Source: Nocardia jinanensis (GTDB lineage Bacteria; Actinomycetota; Actinomycetes; Mycobacteriales; Mycobacteriaceae). Taken from it: a stretch of 64,000 nt of DNA. How positions within the stretch are numbered: position 1 is the first letter of the stretch; each line of letters starts with the position of its first letter. The translations under genes were made by a program, and so were the position numbers. The stretch is from contig NZ_BMMH01000011.1 of assembly GCF_014645735.1 (NCBI RefSeq), positions 170,922-234,921 on the forward strand, read 5' to 3'. Under the pieces are notes generated by a model. That model was not told where the DNA came from. It worked only from the letters and a program-made list of their open reading frames with translations, and did no database searches. This document shows positions 51,559 through 59,494 of the stretch, piece by piece.

Positions 51559-51979
51559 GGCCGTCCTGTTCGTGGCGGTCGTGGTCGGAGCCGGAACGAG
51601 CCGCGACCACCGCGAGGGCGGCGCGATTGGCGAGGTCGGCTTCGGCGAGTTTGCCGCCCGCGGCGAGATAGGCGGCCTTGAAGCAGAGTGCCGTTTCCTG
51701 GAGCGCGGTGAGGGTCTCCAGGTACTGCACTGCCTTGCCCCGGAATCCCGCGGCGAGCGCATGTCCGGTGGGCAGGTCGGGAAATCCGGCGGTGCCATCG
51801 GTTTCGGCGATCCGGTGCCCCCCGAGCCGGGCCGCTTCCAGTTCGGCGACCAGGGTGTCACAGGCGTGAGCCAGGCGCAGCGCGACATCCTCGGCGAGGG
51901 TGAAGGAATCCGCGCCGCCGGCCGTGGCCGCGCGGTACAACCGACGGGCCGTGCTCTGACCCACCTCCGGTACCGACAT
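51551..51979 (-). CDS. Small helical protein of the EspG operon
   Basis: The 142-residue, all-helical protein starts MSVPEVGQSTARRLYRAATAG. It has alternating alanine/leucine-rich helices (LAEDVALRLAHACDTLVAELEAARLGG and QYLETLTALQETALCFKAAYLAAGGKL) and no signal peptide. I do not recognise a named family. Its place at the head of an operon with a WxG protein and EspG suggests a PE-like partner. It overlaps the next gene by eight bases. Confidence 0.65.
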   Translation of the reverse strand: MSVPEVGQSTARRLYRAATAGGADSFTLAEDVALRLAHACDTLVAELEAARLGGHRIAETDGTAGFPDLPTGHALAAGFRGKAVQYLETLTALQETALCFKAAYLAAGGKLAEADLANRAALAVVAARSGSDHDRHEQDGHG

Positions 51980-52166
51980 CTGGAATCCCCCTTCCGGCCC
52001 GCGGGTACGCCACGTGACTCTACCGACGAGTAGCCGCGTACGCGTGTGAAAACCCGCCGGTCACAGTGATTCGGCTGTGAAATGGCGCACGCGCGGTGGG
52101 CGGCGGGCAGCAACGGATCCAGGGGTGGCAACGGGTCGAGCAATTCTTCTCGTGACGCGGAATCCG

Positions 52167-52853
52167 TCAGACCCCGCGCCCGGACGCGGCCGGGCGGTCC
52201 GCGGCGCGCCCGGCCGTGCCGGCGACCGGGCGGGTGGCGGTCACGTACTGGAAGAAGCGGTGCACACGCTGGTCGATATCGACGAGTCCGGCCGCCGCGA
52301 ACAGGTCCGGGAAGGTCCGGCCGCCGAACATCCGCAGTCCGCTCACCGCGGCGGTGACCCGTATCAGTTCGCCGATCGGATTGTCCGGGCGGTGGCTGGT
52401 CGTGATCGCGATCCGGCCGCCGGGTGCGAGTACCCGGATCATCTCCCGGGCCGCGACCAGTGGGTCGGGAATCAGATACAGCGCACCGAAACAGCAGATC
52501 GCGTCGAAGCTTTCGTCGGGAAACGGCAGACGGCGTGCGTCACCGCGCACGTATCCGGCCCGCGGCCCGGCATTGTCGGCGAGGGCGCGCGCCAGCATGG
52601 GCGGCGAGTAATCGATACCGGTGACGTAGCCGTCGGCCGATACGTGCTCGCTCAGGAATCGGGTGAAATTACCTGGCCCGCAGGCGATATCCAGCACCCG
52701 ACGCGATGTGCCGAGATGCAGTGATTCCACCGCGAACCGGCGGTCGGCATCGGTGGTGCGGCCGGTGGCCAGGTAGAACACCGTGGGTCGCCAGATCCGT
52801 TCGTAGACCGCCGCGAGCGCGGGGGCGTTCATGGTGCGCCGAGCGAGATTCAT
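52167..52853 (-). CDS. Class I SAM-dependent methyltransferase
   Basis: The 228-residue protein has motif I VLDIACGPGNFTRFL (about residues 53-67), motif II GIDYSPPMLARA, and a post-motif PFPDESFDAICCFGALYLIPDP as in UbiE/COQ5-like enzymes. It would methylate a small molecule or lipid. Its start overlaps the stop of the saccharopine-dehydrogenase-like gene by four bases. Together they may modify a lipid; the substrate is unknown. Confidence 0.88.
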   Translation of the reverse strand: MNLARRTMNAPALAAVYERIWRPTVFYLATGRTTDADRRFAVESLHLGTSRRVLDIACGPGNFTRFLSEHVSADGYVTGIDYSPPMLARALADNAGPRAGYVRGDARRLPFPDESFDAICCFGALYLIPDPLVAAREMIRVLAPGGRIAITTSHRPDNPIGELIRVTAAVSGLRMFGGRTFPDLFAAAGLVDIDQRVHRFFQYVTATRPVAGTAGRAADRPAASGRGV

Positions 52854-54091
52854 CCCAGTGGCTCGACATCGATCGTCATCCCGGCCGCGCGCAAGCGTTC
52901 GGTCAGGGCGTCGCCCATGGCCGCGGCGGGGGTCAGTATTCCGGCGAGTTCGGGTTTCTCGTCGAAGGCCAGTGCGAGACCGCTTTCGCCGAGCATGACC
53001 GCGGTGGCCTTGTATCCGGGATCACCGAGACCGGCGAAATCGGCCCGGTACCGCGCACCCGACGAGGTCTGCGTATAGGTGCGCATCCGGAACCAGCCGC
53101 TCTCCCGGGTCGATTCGCTGGGGCCGGTGCCCGGCGCGGGCAGAATCCGGTCCAGCACCGCGCGGCCGGCGCCGGACCGGGACAGCAGACCACCGACCGC
53201 CATCCCGGCGACGACACCGCCGGAGATACCCGCCGCGATCACCGGCGCCAGGCGTGAGGATCCGGCTCCCATGGTTTCGCGGTAGCGGAAGTTCTTGCCG
53301 TAGACCCAGCCCAGCAGGCCGTTGCTGCGGCGCACGATCTTGGTGTTGTGCGCGGCCATGACGAAGGTACCCAGCCAGCCGTCGAGGCTCGGGTCGATAT
53401 CGCGGGCGCGCTGGAGGGTGAGGTCGGTTTGCCGGCCCACCTCGGGGTCCAGGGATTTATCGGGACTCAGCGAGTACGGGTGACTCAGCACCGCACCCTT
53501 GGATCGATCCGCCGCGACCGCTTCCATCATCGCGCGGCCGGAATCGATGGTGCCGCCGCTGACCCCGCCGCGCAGCGTCGCGATCAGTGTGGTGTCGCCG
53601 AGCTCGCCGGTGTTGTCCGAGACAGTGCGCCGATAGAGCTGATAGACGCTCAGATCCGAGGGGACCGAGTCGTATCCGCACGAGTTCACGATCTTGGCGC
53701 CGGTACGTGCGGCCTCGTCGTGGTGGTTGTCGATGGCGTCGCGGATGAACAGCGGTTCGCCGGTGAGGTCCGCGTAGTGGGTGCCGGCCTTCGCGCAGGC
53801 GGCGACCATGGGCATTCCGTAGCGCAGGTACGGACCGACCGTGGTGATCACGGCGGTGGTCCGGGCCGCGAGGGCATCCATCGACTCCTGGTCGGTGGTA
53901 TCGGCGACGATCAGGCCCCAGTCCGCGGCGCCGATCTCGTCGCGGACGGCGGCGAGTTTGTCCGCCGAGCGGCCGGCGAGCGCGATCCGCGCTCCGGCCG
54001 GTGCCGCACCCAGCAGATACTGGGCGGTGAGTTTGCCGACGAAGCCGGTGGCGCCGAAGACCACAAGATCGAATTCGCGTGTGTCCGTCAT
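52850..54091 (-). CDS. Saccharopine dehydrogenase-like / trans-acting enoyl reductase type
   Basis: The 413-residue protein begins with the Rossmann motif LVVFGATGFVGKLTAQYLL. It contains GEPLFIRDAIDNHHDEAARTGAKIVNSCGYDSVPSDL, typical of mycobacterial members such as Rv2449c and the trans-enoyl reductase Rv2953. A hydrophobic segment near residues 285-308 may contact membrane. It is probably an NAD(P)H reductase in lipid metabolism. It is the first gene of a two-gene unit with the methyltransferase. Confidence 0.87.
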   Translation of the reverse strand: MTDTREFDLVVFGATGFVGKLTAQYLLGAAPAGARIALAGRSADKLAAVRDEIGAADWGLIVADTTDQESMDALAARTTAVITTVGPYLRYGMPMVAACAKAGTHYADLTGEPLFIRDAIDNHHDEAARTGAKIVNSCGYDSVPSDLSVYQLYRRTVSDNTGELGDTTLIATLRGGVSGGTIDSGRAMMEAVAADRSKGAVLSHPYSLSPDKSLDPEVGRQTDLTLQRARDIDPSLDGWLGTFVMAAHNTKIVRRSNGLLGWVYGKNFRYRETMGAGSSRLAPVIAAGISGGVVAGMAVGGLLSRSGAGRAVLDRILPAPGTGPSESTRESGWFRMRTYTQTSSGARYRADFAGLGDPGYKATAVMLGESGLALAFDEKPELAGILTPAAAMGDALTERLRAAGMTIDVEPLG

Positions 54092-54128
54092 GGATCGAAC
54101 CCCTTGAATGTGTGTTGGTGCGGCGGCG

Positions 54129-55532
54129 CTAACCCGTATGCCGCTTGCCGCGCTTGGCCGACCGGCGCTGCGCCAGCCACTGTCGGTGGAGGCGGCCGAG
54201 TTCGGTGTCCGGCTCCTCGCCGTACAACCATTCCCGGGCGATGCGATGCCAGTTCGCTGTCGCCTCGAGCTGGCCGAGCATGCCGAAGGTCAGGAAATCG
54301 GCCCGCCGCGAGAACAGATGCTCCGGCGGCAGATTCTGTTGTTTCATACCGGAGAACTCGCTGGATCGCGGGTCCACGGCCAGTAGGAACGCACCGCTGG
54401 CCAATTCCGGAGTAATGGTGAGTTCCTGATCCACCAGACACCATTCGGACGCCGAGAGCACGTACTCCAGGCATTCCTCGACCCCGATCTCGTCCGCCGA
54501 ATCGATGACCCCGCGCTGGATCATCAGTTCGCGCAGGTCCTCACCGCGGTCCTCGGCTGCCGCGCACAGGCAGATCGCTTCGAATCGGACGTGTTCGGGG
54601 TCCATCCGGTTGAACAGCCCGAAATCCAGGAACCCGACCCGGCCGTCCTGGGCGAGCAGCACATTGCCCGGGTGCGGGTCGCCGCAGAACTCGTTGAAAT
54701 TGAACAGCGACCCCACGTAGAAGCGGTAGATGATCTCGCCGACCCGGTCGCGTTCGGACCGCGGCATCCGCCGGATGTCCTCGAACGCGGTGCCCGCCAG
54801 ATATTCGGTGACCAGCACACGGCGGGTGCTGTGTTCGAGGACCGGACGCGGGACGACGACGAACGGATGGTCGGCGTACAGCGCCGCGATGTCCTGCTGG
54901 GTTTCGGCCTCGATGTGATAGTCGAGTTCGGCTTCCATATTCAACCGCAGTTCGTCGAGGACCGCGGGGGTCACCCACGGCATCGCCGACTGCAGCACCC
55001 GGCGGAACATGTTCAGATTCTTCAGATCGGCCCGGACCGCCGCGTCGATCCCCGGGTACTGCACCTTTACCGCGACCTGGCGGCCGTCGTGCAGCCGGGC
55101 CAGATAGACCTGGCCGATCGAGGCGGCCGCGATGGATTCGGGTTCGAATTCGGCGAACACCGCGTCCAGCGGCTGCCCGTAGTCCTCTTCGATCACCGCG
55201 CGCATGGCCTCGAACGACACCGAGGGCGCCGCGTTGCGCAGGACCGCGAGCCGTTTCTGGAACCGTTCGCGATGCTCCGGCGGCACCAGGTCCAGGTCGA
55301 GCACCGACATCATCTGGCCCAGTTTCATGGCCACGCCCTTCATGGTGCCCAGCACCATGACCAGCTGCTCGGTGCTGCGAAGAATGGATTCCTCGGCCAT
55401 CCGGGCGCGCACGGCCTCGGATCGCCCGCGCATCGAGAGCCGGGCGCGTTGTTTGCGCACCATCGAGCCGGCCGCGACGGCACCGAGTTTGGTGCCGCGG
55501 GTCAGCCGGGATGTCGGCACTTGTTTCGCCAT
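54129..55532 (-). CDS. ABC1/AarF-family atypical kinase
   Basis: The 467-residue protein has the UbiB-type KxGQ helix (GVAMKLGQMMS), the Ala-rich nucleotide loop AAASIGQVYLARL, VAVKVQYPG with the catalytic-type lysine, and the metal motif GDPHPGNVLL then FLDFGLF. Such proteins support quinone biosynthesis or lipid handling as ATPases or atypical kinases. Mycobacterial members are common. It is 37 bp upstream of the reductase gene on the same strand, possibly co-transcribed. Confidence 0.92.
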   Translation of the reverse strand: MAKQVPTSRLTRGTKLGAVAAGSMVRKQRARLSMRGRSEAVRARMAEESILRSTEQLVMVLGTMKGVAMKLGQMMSVLDLDLVPPEHRERFQKRLAVLRNAAPSVSFEAMRAVIEEDYGQPLDAVFAEFEPESIAAASIGQVYLARLHDGRQVAVKVQYPGIDAAVRADLKNLNMFRRVLQSAMPWVTPAVLDELRLNMEAELDYHIEAETQQDIAALYADHPFVVVPRPVLEHSTRRVLVTEYLAGTAFEDIRRMPRSERDRVGEIIYRFYVGSLFNFNEFCGDPHPGNVLLAQDGRVGFLDFGLFNRMDPEHVRFEAICLCAAAEDRGEDLRELMIQRGVIDSADEIGVEECLEYVLSASEWCLVDQELTITPELASGAFLLAVDPRSSEFSGMKQQNLPPEHLFSRRADFLTFGMLGQLEATANWHRIAREWLYGEEPDTELGRLHRQWLAQRRSAKRGKRHTG

Positions 55533-55658
55533 CGAGGTACCTCCGTTGGTGCCGACGCGCGCCTACGGCGACAGAAGAACACAGTCGATTCCTCGTCACC
55601 GCACGGGAATCAGACTAGCCAAACGGGCCCGGATGTCGAGCCCGCTACGCGCGCCGGC

Positions 55659-56345
55659 TCAGACGGCCTGGTCGTCGGAGGGGACAGGGGGGAGCACATG
55701 CTCCTGTTCGGCGAACTTGGTGCGTGAACCACCGGCGCGGGCCATCCCCTCGATGGCACTCCACACCATCATCGTGAGGTAATCGATGACCTCTTCGCGG
55801 GGCAGGGTCTTGTGCGTGGTCCACCAGTGGGTCGCGAGCTGGATACCGCCGACCAGCACATAGGACCACAGCATGACGCCTTCGGTCTCGATCCCGCGTT
55901 CGCTGCCACGTTCGGTGATTGCCGCGGCGACCACCTCGGCGAACAACCGTTCGAAATCGGCCAGCGAGGATGGGTCACCGGAACCGGTGCCCATGATGAA
56001 CCGGTACACCTCGGGGTCCTCGTCGACCGCGCCCACGTATTCGGCCAGTGCCGACCGCACCAGCTGGTACTCGTCGGCGTCGAGGCTGATCGCGCCGTAG
56101 ACGCGCGGCATCAGCGTGATCTCGATGAACCGCTGCATAGCGGCGTTGACCAGATCGTTCTTATCTGAGAAGTAGCGGTAGAGGACTGTTTTGGACACCC
56201 CGATCTCGGCCGCGATCTCGTCCATCCCGGCATTTCCGCCGCGGGTCCGCACAGCCGCGAGCGTGCCGTCGACGAGCTCCTCCCGGCGGTCGATCTTGTG
56301 CTGCCGCCAGCGACGTTTTCGTCCGTCGGTCCGCGGGGTACGCAC
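55659..56345 (-). CDS. TetR-family regulator (Rv0472c-like)
   Basis: The 228-residue protein has a basic N-terminus (RKRRWRQHKIDRREELV) and a TetR HTH (NAGMDEIAAEIGVSKTVLYRYFSDKNDLV). The ligand domain contains ATHWWTTHKTLPREEVIDYLTMMVWSAIEG. The GTG at 56345 is the only standard in-frame start after an upstream stop. It is divergent from the DUF445 gene, the same arrangement as Rv0472c-Rv0473 in M. tuberculosis. The target genes are not known. Confidence 0.88.
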   Translation of the reverse strand: MRTPRTDGRKRRWRQHKIDRREELVDGTLAAVRTRGGNAGMDEIAAEIGVSKTVLYRYFSDKNDLVNAAMQRFIEITLMPRVYGAISLDADEYQLVRSALAEYVGAVDEDPEVYRFIMGTGSGDPSSLADFERLFAEVVAAAITERGSERGIETEGVMLWSYVLVGGIQLATHWWTTHKTLPREEVIDYLTMMVWSAIEGMARAGGSRTKFAEQEHVLPPVPSDDQAV

Positions 56346-56760
56346 CGGCGCCGATCGATCGGCGGATTTCCCGATATCGAGCAGGTCTTCGGTGGACAGC
56401 GTGGGCTCCTCGGTCCGGACGGTTCACGTTCATTCCACTCTAGGCCCCATCCCCGCCCGGGTGGTTCGTTTGGTGCCTGTGTGCATGCGGACAGACATCC
56501 GCGAAGAGGAGATCGCCCGAGCGCTCGCCATGCGCTGTGAGCCTGCCCACGCTGGTCGTGGCGTCCGCATATCGTCCCGCGCGGACCGCGCTTCTCCGGA
56601 GGCCGGCCGCCCGAGCCCCGCCCACCCCGGTTTCGGAGCAACAAAGCCACACACCGCAAGCAACCGACCGCCTGCCGTACGCCGACCGGACATCGCCGAC
56701 TTCGAGCACTACACAGCAACGTCCACCCACCCCGGCCGACCGACGCCTACTCCTGCGCAC

Positions 56761-56880
56761 CTCTCCCGCACGCCGGGAGCTGCGACCTTCTCCCGCACGC
56801 CGGGAGCTGCGACCTTCTCCCGTACGCCAAGACCTGCGACCTTCTCCCGCACGCCGGGACCTGCGACCTTCTCCCGCACC
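56761..56880 (+). repeat. 27-bp tandem repeat, four and a half copies
   Basis: The unit starts TTCTCCCGCACGCCGGGAGC and ends TGCGACC. Copies begin at 56761, 56788, 56815 and 56842, with a partial fifth at 56869. Copy 3 is the most diverged (GTACGCCAAGACC). Each unit holds a small CTCCCG-CACG-CCGGGAG hairpin. A separate 22-bp word, beginning CCCCGGTTGGTCCACCTC, is doubled directly after it, leading into repeat A4. Confidence 0.9.
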
Positions 56881-56922
56881 CCGGTTGGTCCACCTCGGTA
56901 CCCCGGTTGGTCCACCTCAGTA

Positions 56923-57013
56923 GGCGGGGCCCGCCCCGGTTCTGGAGCGACGTAGCGAAGGAGCGCAGCGACTGAGCGAAGGAGTGAAGAACCGGGGTTA
57001 ATAGGGCCCCGCC
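56923..57013 (+). repeat. Interspersed hairpin repeat family A, copy A4
   Basis: Arms GGCGGGGCCC and GGGCCCCGCC as in A1, with an almost identical loop. It is followed by GCGGCGCC-GAA-GGCGCCGC and ATAAACACAGCAG. The DUF445 start lies 39-48 bp after it. The upstream TGGTCCACCTCAGT flank also equals that of A1. Confidence 0.87.
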
Positions 57014-57051
57014 CCCGCGGCGCCGAAGGCGCCGCAAATAAACACAGCAGA

Positions 57052-58413
57052 ATGGGAGGTATGCAGAAAGCGACCGGTAGCAGCGCGGTGCTCGAATCCG
57101 CCGCTGGGGCGTCCACCCCCGGCGGCCCGGCCGAACCACCGGGCGTGTTCGCCACCCTCACCGACGACGCGGCCAAACGACGGGACCTGTGGCGGATGAA
57201 GGCCGTCGCGACCGGCCTGCTGGCCGTCGCCACGATCATCTACCTGGTGTGCCGGTGGTTGGAGTCACGCGGCGGCGCCGGCGACTGGGTGGGTTACGTA
57301 CGGGCCGCCTCCGAGGCGGGCATGGTCGGTGCGCTGGCCGATTGGTTCGCGGTGACGGCCCTGTTCCGGCATCCGCTCGGCCTGCCGATCCCGCATACCG
57401 CGATCATCCGCCGGAAGAAGGACCAGCTCGGCGCGAGCCTGGGCGATTTCGTGGGCACCAACTTCCTGTCCCCCGAAGTGGTGACGGCGAAGGTGAATTC
57501 CGCGCAGATCCCGTGGCGGGTGGGGCGCTGGATGGCCGGGCCCGGGAATGCGGCCCGGGTCGCCGACGAGAGTTCGACGATCCTGCGTGCGGTCGTGGGA
57601 GTACTGCGCGACGAGGACGTCGAACAGGTCATCGACAACACCATCGTGAAGCGGATCGCCGAACCACTGTGGGGTCCGCCGATCGGCCGGGTGCTGTCCG
57701 AACTGCTGGCCGACAACCGGCAGCTGCCCCTGCTGGACCTGCTCGCCGAACGGGCCCACCAGTGGGCGCTGGGCAGCCAGGAGACGATCGACCGGATCGT
57801 CAACGGCGAGGCGCCGCAGTGGGCACCGAAGTTCGTGAACGTGCTGTTGTCGGAGAAGGTGTACCGGGAGCTGGTCGAATTCACCTGGAAGGTGCGTTCC
57901 ACGCCCGACCACGAGGTCCGGCTGGCCGCGAACCGTTTTCTGGAGGAGTTCGCCGAGGACCTGCAATACGACGAGACGATGATCGCCAAGGCCGAACGGA
58001 TCAAAACCGAGATCATGGGCCGGGAGGAGATCACCGGTCTGGCCGAGGCGACCTGGCGGGCGGCCAAACGTCTGATCCTGGAATCCGCCGACGACCCGAA
58101 CAGCACCCTGCGCCGCAAGGTCGCCGAGAACGTGCAGCAGCTGGGCGAACGTTTGCGCGACGACACCGAGACCCGCGCCAAGGTCGACAGCTGGATCGAG
58201 CGCGGCGCCCGCTATCTGGCGGCCAACTACGCCGACGAGATCGCCACCATCGTCAGCGATACCGTGGCCCGCTGGGACGCGGAGGAGGCCAGTAAGAAGA
58301 TCGAGCTCCAGGTGGGGCGTGACCTGCAGTTCATCCGGATCAACGGCACCGTGGTCGGAAGTCTGGCCGGATTGGTGATCTATACGGTGTCGCAGCTGAT
58401 GTTCGGAGGGTGA
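57052..58413 (+). CDS. DUF445 membrane protein (Rv0473-like)
   Basis: The 453-residue protein has an N-terminal transmembrane segment (about 49-65) and the DUF445 signature GMVGALADWFAVTALFRHPLGLPIPHTAIIRRKKDQLG. A long helical, coiled-coil-like middle and a final transmembrane helix (VVGSLAGLVIYTVSQLMF) follow. Function unknown. The start may be ATG 57052 or ATG 57061; GGGAGG lies between them and is too close to the second. It is divergent from the TetR gene and its leader is repeat A4. Repeat B4 follows the stop. Confidence 0.9.
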   Translation: MGGMQKATGSSAVLESAAGASTPGGPAEPPGVFATLTDDAAKRRDLWRMKAVATGLLAVATIIYLVCRWLESRGGAGDWVGYVRAASEAGMVGALADWFAVTALFRHPLGLPIPHTAIIRRKKDQLGASLGDFVGTNFLSPEVVTAKVNSAQIPWRVGRWMAGPGNAARVADESSTILRAVVGVLRDEDVEQVIDNTIVKRIAEPLWGPPIGRVLSELLADNRQLPLLDLLAERAHQWALGSQETIDRIVNGEAPQWAPKFVNVLLSEKVYRELVEFTWKVRSTPDHEVRLAANRFLEEFAEDLQYDETMIAKAERIKTEIMGREEITGLAEATWRAAKRLILESADDPNSTLRRKVAENVQQLGERLRDDTETRAKVDSWIERGARYLAANYADEIATIVSDTVARWDAEEASKKIELQVGRDLQFIRINGTVVGSLAGLVIYTVSQLMFGG

Positions 58414-58561
58414 GGTGTAGGGCCGACGCGGATGGGGCCGGGTGCGTGCGGGGCAGGAGTGAGTCTGGAGGTGTGGGTGGGTCTGGAGGTGTGGTCGGAC
58501 CAGCCGTGATCATGGCCGCTGAGGTAGGGATATGCGGACCTGTTCGTGGAGGTGCTGTGTT

Positions 58562-58747
58562 TTGGCGCCGCCTGCGGCGTCGCGGGGTTGAGGCCCCCTC
58601 GGTCTCGCCGTTCAGGCCTCGAGACTCGAGCCTTCGGCTCATGCGCTTTCGAGGCCTGAACGGCGAGACGGGCCTCAACCCTTCGAGGTGTCTCGTAAGA
58701 CTCGACTCATGCGGTTATGTCGGCATTCGATGTCCCGGTCGGCATGC
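58562..58747 (+). repeat. Interspersed repeat family B, copy B4 (most complete)
   Basis: It opens GGCGCCGCCTGCGGCGTCGC and then shows a perfect 21-bp inverted repeat, arms at 58602-58622 and 58649-58669 (GTCTCGCCGTTCAGG... and its complement). The 26-base loop has its own CTCGAG...TTCGG words. The shared tail CCTCAACCCTTCGAGGTGTC to the CGATGTCCCGG region completes it. It lies 150 bp after the DUF445 stop. Confidence 0.85.
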
Positions 58748-58782
58748 GGACACCCAGGTGTGGCACAGCACTAACTTCTAAC

Positions 58783-58822
58783 TTGCTTGCCCTTCACTAC
58801 CTCCGCTTGCCCTTCACTACCT
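58783..58822 (+). repeat. 20-bp word in tandem
   Basis: CTTGCCCTTCACTACCTCCG occurs twice, back to back, between repeats B4 and A5. TACCTCCG also begins the 36-bp unit, but the rest does not match. Confidence 0.8.
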
Positions 58823-58841
58823 CCGGATGTACCCATCCGTA

Positions 58842-58903
58842 GGCGGGGCCCGCCCCGGTTCTGGAGCGAAGGAGTGAAGAACCGGGGTCGATAGGGCCCC
58901 GCC
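58842..58903 (+). repeat. Interspersed hairpin repeat family A, copy A5 (short loop)
   Basis: Both arm pairs are retained (GGCGGGGCCC/GGGCCCCGCC and CCCCGGTTCT/AGAACCGGGG), but about 29 bases of the loop are missing, leaving GGAGCGAAGGAGTGA. TTAATAGG reads TCGATAGG. GCGGCGCC-GAA-GGCGCCGC and ATAAACAC follow. The XRE gene starts about 100 bp downstream. Confidence 0.85.
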
Positions 58904-58942
58904 AGCGGCGCCGAAGGCGCCGCCATAAACACTGCTAACATA

Positions 58943-58962
58943 GTGCTTGCAATTGCTAGCAC
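58943..58962. promoter_or_regulatory. Palindrome before the XRE-hbhA operon
   Basis: GTGCT-TGCAATTGCT-AGCAC has 5-bp outer arms and the inner palindrome GCAATTGC. It lies 40 bp before the XRE start and could be its autoregulatory operator. Confidence 0.5.
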
Positions 58963-59002
58963 CCTGACCTATCGTTGTACTTACAACGCCAGAAGGTGAG
59001 TG

Positions 59003-59494
59003 ATGGTCGACCATCCCGAGGTTTTCGCCCAGCGCATCGACGATCCGGCAGCGTCTGCCGGCGCCGGCGACAAGGCGGCCCGCGTAGTCAACGCGGCGCA
59101 GGACATCGGAGGGTTCATCAGGGCGCAGCGCGAAGCCGCGCAGGTTTCGTTGCGCCAGCTCGCCCAGCTGGCCGGGGTGAGCAACCCGTATCTCAGCCAG
59201 ATCGAGCGCGGGTTGCGTAATCCCTCCGCCGAAGTGCTCACGCAGATCGCCAAGGCCCTGCGGGTTTCTTCGGAGGTGTTGTACGTGCGCGCCGGCTACC
59301 TCGAGCAGCGGCCGCACAGTCCCGTCCGGGATGCCTTGCTCGCGGATTCCGCGATCAGCGAGCGACAGAAACAGGTGCTCCTGGATATATACGAGTCGTT
59401 CCGCCGGGAGAACGGGCCGGAGGAAACGATCCCCCGGGACAGTGTTGTTCCACAACCGACAACCGACGCTCCACGCCAGGAGAACGATAAATGA
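59003..59494 (+). CDS. XRE-family regulator upstream of hbhA (Rv0474-like)
   Basis: The 163-residue protein has an HTH of the XRE type (IGGFIRAQREAAQVSLRQLAQLAGVSNPYLSQIERGLRNPS, about residues 35-75). A short C-terminal region with SERQKQVLLDIYESFRREN follows. ATG 59003 is six bases after AGAAGG; the GTG at 59000 is also possible. Its stop overlaps the hbhA start (ATGA). The same XRE-hbhA order occurs in M. tuberculosis (Rv0474-Rv0475). It probably controls this operon. Confidence 0.9.
   Translation: MVDHPEVFAQRIDDPAASAGAGDKAARVVNAAQDIGGFIRAQREAAQVSLRQLAQLAGVSNPYLSQIERGLRNPSAEVLTQIAKALRVSSEVLYVRAGYLEQRPHSPVRDALLADSAISERQKQVLLDIYESFRRENGPEETIPRDSVVPQPTTDAPRQENDK

Larger units (their letters stand above)
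56346..57051. other. Divergent spacer with tandem repeats and repeat A4
   Basis: No supported gene. ORFs that cross it read through the 27-bp tandem repeat and are artefacts. The spacer contains the tandem array (56761-56880), a 22-bp doublet (56879-56920) and hairpin repeat A4 (56923-57013). I could not identify a regulator site for the TetR gene. Confidence 0.5.
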
